This document shows positions 51,561-60,341 of a DNA stretch of 64,000 bases, piece by piece. The translations under genes were made by a program, and so were the position numbers. Position 1 is the stretch's first letter, and each line of letters starts with the position of its first letter. The DNA lies in assembly GCF_000286835.2 (NCBI RefSeq), contig NZ_AJYD02000038.1, positions 379,916-443,915 of the forward strand, written 5' to 3'. Below the pieces are notes generated by a model that worked only from the letters and a program-made list of their open reading frames with translations, did no database searches and had not been told where the DNA came from. Source of the DNA: Enterovibrio norvegicus FF-33. Lineage in GTDB: Bacteria; Pseudomonadota; Gammaproteobacteria; Enterobacterales; Vibrionaceae.

Positions 51561-53564
51561 ATGGCTAAAAAACGACAGAGTTCTGTCATTCGTCGAATGT
51601 ATGCAGGTTTCGCGGTACTGGCCGTCAGCTTAATCGCAACCAATACATTGAACCTAAACAGTTCTCAAAATATTCACGAACAACTCGAGGTCGTCACTTC
51701 GAAAGCCTTGCCCTTAGTTTCAATGTCGAACGAAGCCAGCGTTAGCCTTCTCGCCGCAGACAAGGTTTTTAAAGACTACCTAACCAGTGGCAATAAAACC
51801 GATAGTCAGCAAGTGCTCGACAAATTTGAAGCCGCCAGACAAAAATTCGGTGTGGCACTGGGTAACCTGTATCAAGCAACCTCAAGCCAACAAGGATTGG
51901 GCGACCAACTCGAAACTCTACGTGAGATTGAAAAACGCTACTTTGCTGAAGCGTCCCTGGCTATGAGTAACTTTCAGCGCCAACAAGCGGCAAAAGAAAA
52001 CGGTATAAAAGCGGCACGACAATTCCAGCGAATGAACACAGCCCTTGCGCTTGGTATGCAAGACTTTGTCGCAAACAATGGTTCAACCACCCTAAAGATC
52101 ATTTCAAAAACGTACTTCAAGAAACTACAAGAAACTGAAACTCATACCTCAGATGCGCTAGCAAGTAACAAGTTAAACGATGTCACCAAAGCCATTTCAG
52201 GCAACAAACGTAGTGTGAAACAGCTCAACTACTCGTTCAAATCCCTGACATCTCAATTGCCAGATCTCAAGGAGAAATTCCAAAAAGACCTCGATGCGTT
52301 TACTTATGACGTCAGCCGTGAAGGCGGCGTGTTGGATCAACATTATGCCTATTTGGTGGCAACCAATGAGCTTTACGACAACATCGGTAACTTAGCCCTT
52401 GAAGTTGATAATGCCATGTCCATTCTCGACCAATTTCGTGAACAAGCCGACGGCGTAATGCTCTCTTCTATCGAACAGGCCAACGCTTCGTTCCAAAATG
52501 GCGTACGACAAACCATCTTTATCGGTGTGTTGATTCTAGCTATTACCTTCTTTATCGGCTGGCATATTGCCCGAAGCGTTCGTAAACCACTGAGCAGCAC
52601 GCTAGCCGTTCTAGAAGCCATCACTGAAGGCGACATGACCCAACGCATCGAAGTGAAAGAACACAATGAGTTTGGCCAATTAGCGGATCACATCAATACC
52701 TTGGCGGCGAACCTTCAAGGCATCTTGAAACAACTGAGGGATGCGGCAGAAGATCAAGCGCAAGTGGCGGCGGAGAACCAATCCACCACCCAAACAGCCA
52801 AGGCACAACTCAACGAGCAACGCCAACAAACTACGGCCGTTGCGGCAGCGATGACACAAATGGAACACTCCGTTCGAGATGTGGCAAGTAGCGCGCAACA
52901 AACCATGGACAAAGTGATGGAAGTGAGTGATGCCGCTGCGAAAGGTCGTGAAATCATGACGCGCAGTATCAGCACCACTCACCAGCTTTCAACTCGCTTA
53001 GATGACTCGGTGAACGTCGTTTCTTCTTTGCAAGAGATGACATCCAATATCGAAACCATCTTGGATGTGATCAGCAACATTGCTGACCAAACTAACTTGT
53101 TGGCCCTTAACGCCGCCATTGAAGCAGCGCGAGCCGGTGAGCAAGGGCGAGGCTTTGCCGTTGTTGCCGATGAAGTACGTGTGCTTGCTAAACGAACATC
53201 AGACTCCACGTCTGAAATCGAAGAGATGATTAGCAAGCTACAAACACAATCAAGTGAAGCCGTCGCCGTCATGCAGGAATGTGTCGATGAGATGAGCCAC
53301 AGCGTGACACAGGCTTCAGATGCTAACTCTGCCATGGAAGAAATTGAATCTATCATCATGATGATCAGTGACATGAGTAGCCAGATTGCACAAGCTGCAA
53401 CAGAGCAGCGCACGACATCTGCAGATATCGCACGTAACGTGGAACACATCAGCTTCATTGCCGATAGCAGTTACAGCGCCATGCAAAACGTTGCGGGGGC
53501 CAGTGAGCGATTAGATAAACAAGCCGTTAGCCAGAATGAACTGGTGCATAAGTTTACGGTGTAG
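51561..53564 (+). CDS. Methyl-accepting chemotaxis protein with helical periplasmic sensor
   Basis: The 667-residue chemoreceptor has a first helix (about 13-33), a long helical periplasmic domain (about 35-315) of the four-helix-bundle or HBM kind, a second helix ([20 protein letters not shown]), HAMP, and a signalling domain with [23 protein letters not shown] site precedes the chosen ATG; an in-frame upstream start at 51540 is less likely. The ligand is unknown. Confidence 0.93.
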   Translation: MAKKRQSSVIRRMYAGFAVLAVSLIATNTLNLNSSQNIHEQLEVVTSKALPLVSMSNEASVSLLAADKVFKDYLTSGNKTDSQQVLDKFEAARQKFGVALGNLYQATSSQQGLGDQLETLREIEKRYFAEASLAMSNFQRQQAAKENGIKAARQFQRMNTALALGMQDFVANNGSTTLKIISKTYFKKLQETETHTSDALASNKLNDVTKAISGNKRSVKQLNYSFKSLTSQLPDLKEKFQKDLDAFTYDVSREGGVLDQHYAYLVATNELYDNIGNLALEVDNAMSILDQFREQADGVMLSSIEQANASFQNGVRQTIFIGVLILAITFFIGWHIARSVRKPLSSTLAVLEAITEGDMTQRIEVKEHNEFGQLADHINTLAANLQGILKQLRDAAEDQAQVAAENQSTTQTAKAQLNEQRQQTTAVAAAMTQMEHSVRDVASSAQQTMDKVMEVSDAAAKGREIMTRSISTTHQLSTRLDDSVNVVSSLQEMTSNIETILDVISNIADQTNLLALNAAIEAARAGEQGRGFAVVADEVRVLAKRTSDSTSEIEEMISKLQTQSSEAVAVMQECVDEMSHSVTQASDANSAMEEIESIIMMISDMSSQIAQAATEQRTTSADIARNVEHISFIADSSYSAMQNVAGASERLDKQAVSQNELVHKFTV

Positions 53565-53573
53565 CATTTCTGG

Positions 53574-53600
53574 CGGGCATGGAAACGTGCCCGTTCTTTT
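53574..53600 (+). terminator. Terminator of the chemoreceptor gene
   Basis: Stem CGGGCA/TGCCCG with an eight-base loop, followed by TTCTTTTC, nine bases after the stop. Confidence 0.8.
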
Positions 53601-54124
53601 CGCATTAAATTCCCTTTCTCCCCTTTCATTGAAATAAATTGAACTGTCTGCCATTCATCTCAACAACTTCGTTCACACACTAAACAAATACAAGTCCAAT
53701 ATTCGCGTTAGCCAATCTCAACTTTGTATAGATACCTCATCATTTCGGTCAGTTAGCTGTGCATAGAAACCCGCTATTTTTGATGATTTTCTAAGCGCTT
53801 TTCTGCATAAAATTCACCGCTGCACCGCCACAATTAACTCTATGTTTTTCAAGCATTTTCACCAATACATATGCGCCCAAACACTTACCAGCAAAAGTTA
53901 ACATCAATAAAACAACAAATGTGATCCATGTTTACCTTCGCAATATTGTTGGTTGTGTTATGTGCAGCTTGTGGCAAAAATCAAAAAGAAAGCGCTTTCT
54001 TTTGCTGTTCTAATGCAACACGTTGAATTGCTCATAAGATGAAATCTGCGCGTAAAAAAACATAAGTCGCTGAATAATAATGCGATATAACAGTAGGATA
54101 GCGATATCCAGAGGGAGTCAGACA
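53601..54124 (+). other. Long leader region of the GH17 operon
   Basis: A 520-bp gene-free, AT-rich region upstream of the GH17 genes. Its only distinct element is the 20-bp palindrome at 53984-54003. No protein with a ribosome-binding site was found in either strand. Confidence 0.6.
53984..54003. promoter_or_regulatory. LacI/GalR-type operator palindrome upstream of GH17 genes
   Basis: A perfect 20-bp palindrome centred on AAAGCGCTTT lies about 120 bp before the first GH17 start. A central CG flanked by A/T-rich symmetric arms is the classic operator form of LacI-family sugar regulators. This suggests sugar-responsive repression of the two glucanase genes. No LacI-family gene lies in the window. 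Confidence 0.7.
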
Positions 54125-55000
54125 GTGTCCAGCAGAATCAGCCACCTTTCGTATCACAACGGCGATGGGTTAATTGAGTTGAAAAAGAAAACGCGCCAGA
54201 TCGTGGATAACAAAATTCATGGTATTTCCTTCAGTCCATACATCGATGGACAAGGTCCGGGTTCTGAGATCAGCGAAGCGCAGATCCACGAAAGATTGAA
54301 AATTATTGTTCCCCATGTGAATTGGGTGCGTTCATTTTCCTGCACGGAAGGACACGAGAACATTCCCAAGATCGCCAAAGAATATGGTCTAAAAACCATG
54401 GTCGGCGTATGGATTGATCACGACAAAGAAAAGAACGAAATTGAATTTATTAACGCGATTGAAGTAGCGAAAGCGGGTCATGTTGATGTTTTAGCCATCG
54501 GCAATGAAGTGTTGTTGCGCGGTGACCTGTCAGAAGACGATTTGATTGATTACATCAACCGTGCAAAAGAAGCACTGCCCAATGTAGAAGTGGGATATGT
54601 CGACGCCTACTTCCTGTTTGAAAACCACCCCCGCGTGACTGACGCTTGTCAGGTGGTCATGACCAATTGCTACCCTTTCTGGGAAGGCTGTCCGGCAGAC
54701 TTTGCTGTGCCTTACATGAAAGAGATGTACCACCGCGCAATGAAAGTTGGAAATGGCAAACGCGTCATTGTCTCTGAGACAGGTTGGCCAAATCAAGGTG
54801 TCGCTGAACGTGGCGCCATTCCATCCGAAATGAATGCAATGAAATACTTTATCGACACCTTTGCTTGGGCAGAGGAAGAAAACATCGAAGTCTTCTATTT
54901 CTCATCTTTTGACGAAGCATGGAAAGTTGAAGACGAAGGTGCAGTCGGTGCCTATTGGGGGCTTTGGGACAAAGACGGCAATTTTAAGTACAACGCTTAA
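54125..55000 (+). CDS. Glycoside hydrolase family 17-like beta-1,3-glucanase (first of pair)
   Basis: The 291-residue TIM-barrel protein has the two GH17 catalytic glutamates: the acid/base in AIGNEVL (Glu128) and the nucleophile in VSETGWPNQG (Glu218). GISFSPYIDGQGPG near the start and FSSFDEAWK near the end are also typical. GH17 enzymes hydrolyse or transglycosylate beta-1,3-glucans such as laminarin. There is no signal peptide, so a cytoplasmic role on imported oligosaccharides is inferred. I chose the GTG preceded by GAGGGAG; a longer start at 54080 lacks a ribosome-binding site. Confidence 0.85.
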   Translation: MSSRISHLSYHNGDGLIELKKKTRQIVDNKIHGISFSPYIDGQGPGSEISEAQIHERLKIIVPHVNWVRSFSCTEGHENIPKIAKEYGLKTMVGVWIDHDKEKNEIEFINAIEVAKAGHVDVLAIGNEVLLRGDLSEDDLIDYINRAKEALPNVEVGYVDAYFLFENHPRVTDACQVVMTNCYPFWEGCPADFAVPYMKEMYHRAMKVGNGKRVIVSETGWPNQGVAERGAIPSEMNAMKYFIDTFAWAEEENIEVFYFSSFDEAWKVEDEGAVGAYWGLWDKDGNFKYNA

Positions 55001-55066
55001 TCAATGCATTCTCCGAATCGTCTTGTTCTATCTAACTATAAGTAATAAGAGAAAAGGTAAAATGCT

Positions 55067-55972
55067 ATGGAATACAGAAACGCTATTTGTTATTCAGGAT
55101 ATCGTGAAGGGCAAAACCCGCGCGAAGGGATTTACCCGTCGTATAACCAAGTGAAGGAAGACTTGTTAATTCTCTCAAAGAACTGGTCTGCCCTACGCCT
55201 TTATGACTGCAGCACACATGCGCGCTTAGTCTTAGATGTTATTCAAAACGAAGGTCTGGATTTTAAAGTCATGCTGGGCGCAGATGTCGCCGCAGAGATG
55301 AATAATCCAGGTTGCCCTTGGGGAGCGCAATTCAGCGAAGAAGAATTGCAAGCAAACCGCGAAGCCAACGAGCAAGAGATTGAACGACTGATCGATCTTG
55401 CTAACGCTTACCCAGATACCGTTGGCTACGTGTCTGTCGGCAATGAGGCGAGCGTCGAGTGGACAGACCATTTGATTTCAGTAGAGAAGCTGGTTGAACA
55501 CGTAAAGCGTGTGAAAGCTGAAATTTCACAGCCTGTCACTTTCTGCGAAAACTATGTTCCTTGGACATACAAACTGGATGAGCTAGTTGCAGAGTTGGAT
55601 TTTATCTCCCTGCACACTTATCCGGTTTGGGAATACAAAACCATCGATGATGCGCTGGGATACACAAAGGATAACTACTTTGCTGTTGCAAACCGCTACC
55701 CTGACAAGCCAGTGATCATCACAGAAGCAGGTTGGGCGACTGCCTCTAATGGCCGTGGTATAGAGGCATGGAATGCATCTGAGGAAATTCAAGCCGCTTA
55801 CTATGAGCAATTATTGGATTGGACACGAAGCGAAAAGATCCTGACTTTCGTGTTTGAAGCTTTCGATGAACCATGGAAAGGCGATGCACACCCTGAAGAG
55901 CCTGAGAAGCATTGGGGTTTGTTCAAAGAAGACCGCACGCCTAAGTTGGTCATGCAAGGGCTGTTTGGCTAA
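55067..55972 (+). CDS. Glycoside hydrolase family 17-like protein (second of pair)
   Basis: The 301-residue protein keeps the GH17 barrel: RLYDCST near residue 44, acid/base Glu127 in VGNEASV and nucleophile Glu220 in IITEAGWAT, with FEAFDEPWKG near the end. It is only distantly like its neighbour 66 bp upstream, so the pair is not a recent duplication. It also lacks a signal peptide. Both are probably transcribed from the operator-controlled promoter. Specificity may differ: the second could act on other linkages or chain lengths. Confidence 0.85.
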   Translation: MEYRNAICYSGYREGQNPREGIYPSYNQVKEDLLILSKNWSALRLYDCSTHARLVLDVIQNEGLDFKVMLGADVAAEMNNPGCPWGAQFSEEELQANREANEQEIERLIDLANAYPDTVGYVSVGNEASVEWTDHLISVEKLVEHVKRVKAEISQPVTFCENYVPWTYKLDELVAELDFISLHTYPVWEYKTIDDALGYTKDNYFAVANRYPDKPVIITEAGWATASNGRGIEAWNASEEIQAAYYEQLLDWTRSEKILTFVFEAFDEPWKGDAHPEEPEKHWGLFKEDRTPKLVMQGLFG

Positions 55973-56009
55973 ATACACGGCTTACAGCTGCAACTAAGCG
56001 ACATATTAA

Positions 56010-56040
56010 AATGGGCAGATTATTCTGCCCATTATTTTTG
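56010..56040. terminator. Terminator at the end of the GH17 operon
   Basis: Stem AATGGGCAG/CTGCCCATT followed by ATTTTTG on the plus strand. It marks the boundary between core DNA and the minus-strand accessory region. Confidence 0.9.
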
Positions 56041-56112
56041 CGCCTGTTTGTTGCGCCTATCAATTCGTGTAATTCGGCTTGGCGTTTAAAACCTGTGCAA
56101 AGGACATCGACA

Positions 56113-56427
56113 CTATAGAGAATCCAGTTCTGCCCTTTCGTCTCTGCATTCCCAAGAACCCATTTCAAACTCTCGACAAATCCACGGGCGATTTTCATAA
56201 ATCGTGCACATATATGTCTCGCGGTCTAATGCTGAACACCAGCCATCATCCAAGCGCAACATCGTTTCACCCCCCCATTTATCGAAAGCAATATGCTCTT
56301 CAGGAACGCCCGTGTCAGTGATGATCATGACCTCCAAGCGACAGCAACAAGCTCGACAGTTTGAACAGGAAACTTCGGGGGGATTAACATTCTTAATTGG
56401 TATAGTCGTGGACATGGACATGGACAT
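56113..56427 (-). CDS. YkgJ-family cysteine-cluster protein
   Basis: The roughly 104-residue protein has CSNCRACCCRLEVMI near the N-terminus and YMCTIYENRPWICREFEMGSWEC near the end, the spaced cysteines of the YkgJ/UPF0153 putative zinc or iron chelators. Function is unknown. Three ATG codons in a tandem ATGTCC repeat (56427, 56421, 56415) offer alternative starts; no strong ribosome-binding site decides among them. Confidence 0.8.
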   Translation of the reverse strand: MSMSMSTTIPIKNVNPPEVSCSNCRACCCRLEVMIITDTGVPEEHIAFDKWGGETMLRLDDGWCSALDRETYMCTIYENRPWICREFEMGSWECRDERAELDSL

Positions 56428-56528
56428 CTTCGTACAACTCAATTACGGCATAATACTCCAAAATCGAGCCCATTTTTCGAAATTCGTGGTTCAGCAGCAC
56501 TAGTAACAATAAGTGCATGAAAAAATGA

Positions 56529-57281
56529 TTATTTAGTCAGTGCAAGTAACCTCATTCTACTTTCAGCATCTAATTTCTCGATTGCATAGCGAATGGTTGG
56601 CCTTGTCATTTTGGCAAAATTGTTCTCGATATATGTGATGACATCATCTTTATGGTGCATAGATGTCACCTTAAGCAACCATCCAACGCTTTTTTGAACA
56701 AAAACATCGTCATCGCTAAGTAACAGATCACACTGCTGAAAGATAAGATCTTTATCTAAGCAGTAAACAGACTTACCCACCTTCCGCTTAACAAACTTCA
56801 CCCAAGCCACATTACTTGCACGTCTACACCAAGATACGTTCGAATGCGCCCATCGCTGTGTTGTCACAATCAAATGCGGCCGAGCTAGCATGAACTGGTA
56901 AAGCGTTTTAATGCACAGATCATCGACGTGAGACCAGTTTGACGCGTAGTTTTCTAGCCAAAATTCAAAACGTAATATCAGATCGTCGTCATAATTTTTC
57001 TTGACGAGTTTGTTTATCAACCCAAAAGCCACTAACACGTCTTCACTGTACTCTGCGTTTTCTAACAAATACTCAGTAACACACAGTACTTCCGCCGCAC
57101 TCAACGCCTTATGCTCAACGTGAAAATCATCAATAACACGCTTTATGTCTGATGCAGACGCCCCGATGCAATGAATTCCTTCGGGGAAATAGCGGCGACT
57201 TGATTCCGCTTTTTCAGGCGAACTTAAGCATTTGAGCGCCCTCTTTAATTCTTCTACATATGACAGATACGGATTCTTCAT
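56529..57281 (-). CDS. DNA alkylation repair protein, AlkD-like HEAT-repeat family
   Basis: The 250-residue helical protein shows the family's NWSHVDDLC segment (about 136), W-RRASNVAWV (about 170-177) and VQKSVGWLLKVTSMH (about 214), as in AlkC/AlkD-type DNA glycosylase folds (PF08713). AlkD enzymes excise positively charged alkylpurines. Active-site Trp/Asp/Arg equivalents seem present but cannot be verified without alignment. It lies in the accessory region, on the minus strand like its neighbours. Confidence 0.82.
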   Translation of the reverse strand: MKNPYLSYVEELKRALKCLSSPEKAESSRRYFPEGIHCIGASASDIKRVIDDFHVEHKALSAAEVLCVTEYLLENAEYSEDVLVAFGLINKLVKKNYDDDLILRFEFWLENYASNWSHVDDLCIKTLYQFMLARPHLIVTTQRWAHSNVSWCRRASNVAWVKFVKRKVGKSVYCLDKDLIFQQCDLLLSDDDVFVQKSVGWLLKVTSMHHKDDVITYIENNFAKMTRPTIRYAIEKLDAESRMRLLALTK

Positions 57282-57352
57282 TTCTTAAGGGCAAACCATC
57301 AAATTAATTCCTAGCAGTAGGCAACATTTTCAGGCTAACGAATGGTCAATAC

Positions 57353-57685
57353 TCAGAGCCTTTCCGCCCATCTGCCATTGTTATCTCTGCTGCAATTCTC
57401 TTCCGTATCATATGCGATAAAGTTAGTGCCAACATTGATACCAGCACCAGTCAGACTCTTTTGAATCAGAGCATTAAAGCGTTGAAAATGGTTGCTCTGC
57501 TCAAAATCATTTAGGCTACTGTTTGTATCGAATACACAGACCACCTTCAGGCTTTTAGGGAAATTTGAGTAATCCACCAAATGCGTTAACCACTGAAACC
57601 CCGCCAATTCTTGAAGTGCGGTGTCACACACATTGGTCAGCACTTCCCTAATCTGATTATCTAATTTTTTGTCGGTTTTACGCAT
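57353..57685 (-). CDS. Conserved hypothetical protein of Vibrio accessory regions
   Basis: The 110-residue protein starts MRKTDKKLDNQIREVLT and includes GFQWLTHLVDYSNFPKSL and VVCVFDTN, then NFIAYDTEENC. I recognise the pattern from small Vibrio proteins sometimes labelled Fis-family regulators, but no HTH is visible, and I assign no function. The gene begins just downstream (minus strand) of a 56-bp palindrome. Confidence 0.65.
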   Translation of the reverse strand: MRKTDKKLDNQIREVLTNVCDTALQELAGFQWLTHLVDYSNFPKSLKVVCVFDTNSSLNDFEQSNHFQRFNALIQKSLTGAGINVGTNFIAYDTEENCSRDNNGRWAERL

Positions 57686-57716
57686 ATCTACATCATGACC
57701 TTACGCAATTGAAAGA

Positions 57717-57772
57717 GTTATACCTAAGCAACGTCAACCTGCTTGCTCAGCGAGAGGTTGTTTGGGTATAAC
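57717..57772. repeat. 56-bp imperfect palindromic repeat
   Basis: The ends are inverted copies: GTTATACCTAAGCAACGTC on the plus strand and GTTATACCCAAACAACCTC on the minus strand match at 16 of 19 positions. TATACC-AAGCAAC palindromes recur in Vibrio intergenic DNA. Here the element supplies the last codons and stop of a truncated nucleotidyltransferase gene, so it probably inserted into or replaced the end of that gene. Confidence 0.8.
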
Positions 57773-57995
57773 ACCTCATGATTTTATCTATTTCACCTAC
57801 CCGGCACTCGTTATTTAGAGGGGTTGGAACAGCTTCTTGATGAAGATGATCCCAGACCAAATTGCGAACAAAACCCGCAGGCAGAAAGCAATGCGCAAGA
57901 TTGCGATTGTGGACGCAATTGATAGCCTTAACCCTCAACGCATCTTCAGGTATTAGCTTGACTCTTTTCTTCGCAAACAAACGAAACTCACCCAA
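57747..57995 (-). pseudogene. Nucleotidyltransferase-family (DUF925/COG3575) fragment
   Basis: The 82-codon frame contains LRVKAINCVHNRNLAHCFLPAGFVRNLVWDHLH and PLNN (each a family hallmark; key motifs: GFVRNLVWDHLH, TPLN), corresponding to the N-terminal third of a roughly 190-residue family. The following catalytic Asp segment is missing and the last eight codons come from the 56-bp palindrome. The upstream part also looks short. It is a dead fragment. Confidence 0.75.
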
Positions 57996-58112
57996 ATGAC
58001 AACGATATCAAACAGGACAACTTTAACACGAAAACAAGCAATCATCTGTGCGCTGAGAGTAACAAGATAACCTCAAAGAGCACCATTCAGCGTCGTTCAT
58101 CTCGCTCAAAAC

Positions 58113-59147
58113 TTAGTAACGCGATGCATCCGTTAATTGTGTTGTCATCCATTGTGAGTACAACGAAATGACAGTGTCTATATCCTTCGTGGTATAAAAT
58201 TTTTTTTCAACATCATCTAATACACATTCCAATTCGTTTGCTCGACACAGATGTAGCGTCCAGAAGTAGGCGAACTTTCTCACATGAGGTTCAATGACAT
58301 TTTCCACTGATAAATTAGATACCGTATATTCATTTTTCGATTCTTCAAACTTTATATCGGTGGCTTTCTCATAATAATCAAAACGATTTTTGAAATTCCC
58401 CTGATAGTAAAATTCAACCCTTTGACTGAGAGACATACCCCCGTCTATCGATTGATGAAAAACGCCATATCCATCAACATCACCATATAAATCAGACCCA
58501 CTAGAATAGCCATGAAAGTATTGTTGCAACGAATCGAAATGAGGTCTCGTTTTGAGGCCATATTCTGATAAGACACTACCAATATCACCAACCCAACTAA
58601 TTGAATCTGCCACAGAAATACCACTTAAATCATCAATACCTGTATCAATTGATGGATATGATAATGCGTTAATTAGTGCCCATACATGCGTGACATCAAT
58701 AGCGTTGCCGTGGGGGTCCTTGAAAACAATGTTCCCTTTCTTCAAGATGCTGATCACAGAAGGCGAAACCCCCTTATCAACTGATGCTGGTTCTATGTCA
58801 ATGGAACCAATGAGTAGAAGGTCCCATAACTTACTGTTGTAATGTGTTTTTCTCAGCCGTGCAGCAGTTACTTTCCAATCGTCATCAGGATAAGCACTTT
58901 CAACCGCCTTAATGAGATCAATAACCTCTTCAAGTGATTTAGTTTCAGGAGCACTCATAAGGTGTGCTTTGCTATCGCTAGGCATCCCCCAAACTCTATC
59001 TATTGCGTTATGATTATGCGTGTTACTCCCTTTAACTTGACTCTGAATTTTCTCATCAGCATTAACACTTGTTACTACTAGATATATCAATGTAATGATG
59101 ACTCGTCTTGTTAACACACGAACCGTGCTTCTATTTGTCATCACCAT
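58113..59147 (-). CDS. Secreted protein of unknown function
   Basis: The 344-residue protein has an N-terminal signal peptide (residues 1-31, RRVIITLIYLVVTSVNA) and a start preceded by AAGGAG. The mature part is hydrophilic, rich in Asp and Ser, with segments HVWALINALSYPSID and SYDG-like repeats, but no family is recognised. The gene has lower GC than the core genes, fitting a horizontally acquired cassette. Confidence 0.65.
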   Translation of the reverse strand: MVMTNRSTVRVLTRRVIITLIYLVVTSVNADEKIQSQVKGSNTHNHNAIDRVWGMPSDSKAHLMSAPETKSLEEVIDLIKAVESAYPDDDWKVTAARLRKTHYNSKLWDLLLIGSIDIEPASVDKGVSPSVISILKKGNIVFKDPHGNAIDVTHVWALINALSYPSIDTGIDDLSGISVADSISWVGDIGSVLSEYGLKTRPHFDSLQQYFHGYSSGSDLYGDVDGYGVFHQSIDGGMSLSQRVEFYYQGNFKNRFDYYEKATDIKFEESKNEYTVSNLSVENVIEPHVRKFAYFWTLHLCRANELECVLDDVEKKFYTTKDIDTVISLYSQWMTTQLTDASRY

Positions 59148-59218
59148 TATTTACTCCTTGAGTTTTTACGCTAATAGATTTAACGCATCTATGTACAAAC
59201 AATGACTGTCACAATACT

Positions 59219-59392
59219 TCAATCATGGGTGTCATGCTGCCTACCGGAAGAAAATAGAATGCCACCGTACTTAACCTCTTCCGATACAGATGGAATCGTT
59301 TTGTTAATGCGTTTTCTAACAGACTCAACCGTAGCGTATTGGTCGCCGTCTTGAAGGCGAATATCATCCAATTGCTTGAACACTCTTTGTCG
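59219..59392 (-). pseudogene. Small gene remnant, possibly DUF1801-like
   Basis: Fifty-seven codons read RQRVFKQLDDIRLQDGDQ and continue with SVRKRINKTIPSVSEEVKYG before GGILFSSGR and a stop. PSVSEEVKYGGILF resembles DUF1801-type proteins that normally continue for another 60 or more residues. There is a stop directly upstream of the first codon, so the 5' end is also missing. Confidence 0.5.
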
Positions 59393-59512
59393 TCATGGTG
59401 CGGCCCACTCTAACGAAAATCCAACAGTAGACGATAACTTAAAGATAGCTAAAAGGCTGACACTCACGCTGGATCTAAGCATTGGTAACATGCCCTGAAC
59501 GCTTTGACATAC

Positions 59513-59830
59513 TCACTTTTCTAAAGACAGCACAACTTGCAGGACGACGGTTTCGGGTTGCTCTTCAAAAACTGTCCGAAGTGATTTGTTTACTTGCTCT
59601 TCAAGCGATGAAATGGTTTGGCTACCAACATCTGAAGCACTGACATTCACGGTGACTTGTTGAAGCACGTCATTGCGAATATTCCAACCGACCTGAGCCT
59701 TCCAGCCATAATTGCTTTGTATAAGACGCTCTAGCTTGGCCTGTTTTTGTGACATTTCTTGTACATGCTTCGCAAGATCGCATCCAGATAAAGCCAATAT
59801 GAGCATTAGAACCATTGAAGTTTTCTTCAT
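59513..59830 (-). CDS. Small lipoprotein, cassette gene
   Basis: The 105-residue protein starts MKKTSMVLMLILALSGCDL, a clear type II signal with lipobox LSGC (Cys17), followed by a coiled N-terminal segment and a small domain (GWKAQVGWNIRNDVLQQVTV, LRTVFEEQPETVVLQVVLSL). An AAGGAT site precedes the ATG. The longer frame to 59947 reads through an attC site and was not used. Function unknown. Confidence 0.78.
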   Translation of the reverse strand: MKKTSMVLMLILALSGCDLAKHVQEMSQKQAKLERLIQSNYGWKAQVGWNIRNDVLQQVTVNVSASDVGSQTISSLEEQVNKSLRTVFEEQPETVVLQVVLSLEK

Positions 59831-59855
59831 GTGAAATCCTTTTGAACACAACGTC

Positions 59856-59978
59856 GCTTTAGGGGCGAAAAATGCTAGATCCATTCTGAAAAGCCACTTT
59901 AAACGCCAAAGGTTGAAATGAAAAATTGCGGGGGTGACACCGTTCATCTCGAAAACATAGTCATGAACATGGTTGATT
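59856..59978 (-). other. attC-like site (123 bp) after the YjbR-type cassette
   Basis: On the minus strand the site runs from AATCAAC (R''-like) to CGCCCCTAAAGCGACGTTGTGT (shortened core: GCGACGTTGTG, R'-like). The middle is clearly homologous to the site at 62902-63027, and the CGCCCCTnAAnCG-ACGTT end matches the right end of V. cholerae VCRs. The left arm is degenerate and overlaps the end of the YjbR-type gene. Confidence 0.6.
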
Positions 59979-60341
59979 TGACTGACTTATACCTAACTCT
60001 TGCTGTTTACGCTTACTTAGACCACTAGCAACAATCCGGTAGGATTCTGATAGGTAGTACTTCAAATCGTCGTCTAGCTCACCAGATGTTTCTGTCTGCT
60101 GTATCCACTTCATGCCCCGGCTAGCAAAATAAGGCGCAGGTCGATACCCATCGTAATGACTCAGAAATTCGTAGTTCAAGTTTGATGTTTTAAAGGTGAA
60201 CGCTGCTTGAGAGTTGCCACTCCAACCACCGACAGCGAATACTTTATCACCCACCTTCCATACATCCGAATTACCCCATTGAACAACATGACTCGTCCCT
60301 GCGAATGAGCCACAAAAATGGTTGAATTCATCATAGTTCAT
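59961..60341 (-). CDS. MmcQ/YjbR-family protein, cassette gene
   Basis: The 126-residue protein starts MNYDEFNHFCGSFAGTSHVV and carries WGNSDVWKVGDKVFAVGGW, PAPYFASRGMKWIQ and LSESYRIVASGLSKRKQQEL, the pattern of the MmcQ/YjbR alpha-beta fold, often called DNA-binding. Function is unsettled. The stop lies inside the attC site that follows, as in compact integron cassettes. Confidence 0.85.
   Translation of the reverse strand: MNYDEFNHFCGSFAGTSHVVQWGNSDVWKVGDKVFAVGGWSGNSQAAFTFKTSNLNYEFLSHYDGYRPAPYFASRGMKWIQQTETSGELDDDLKYYLSESYRIVASGLSKRKQQELGISQSNQPCS

Noticed and set aside
57996..58112. Possible attC after the secreted-protein gene
   Set aside because: CGTTGTC and GTTAAAG cores occur, but the arms do not pair convincingly.
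59831..59947. Upstream extension of the small lipoprotein gene
   Set aside because: It translates an attC site; the internal ATG gives a clean lipoprotein signal with its own ribosome-binding site.
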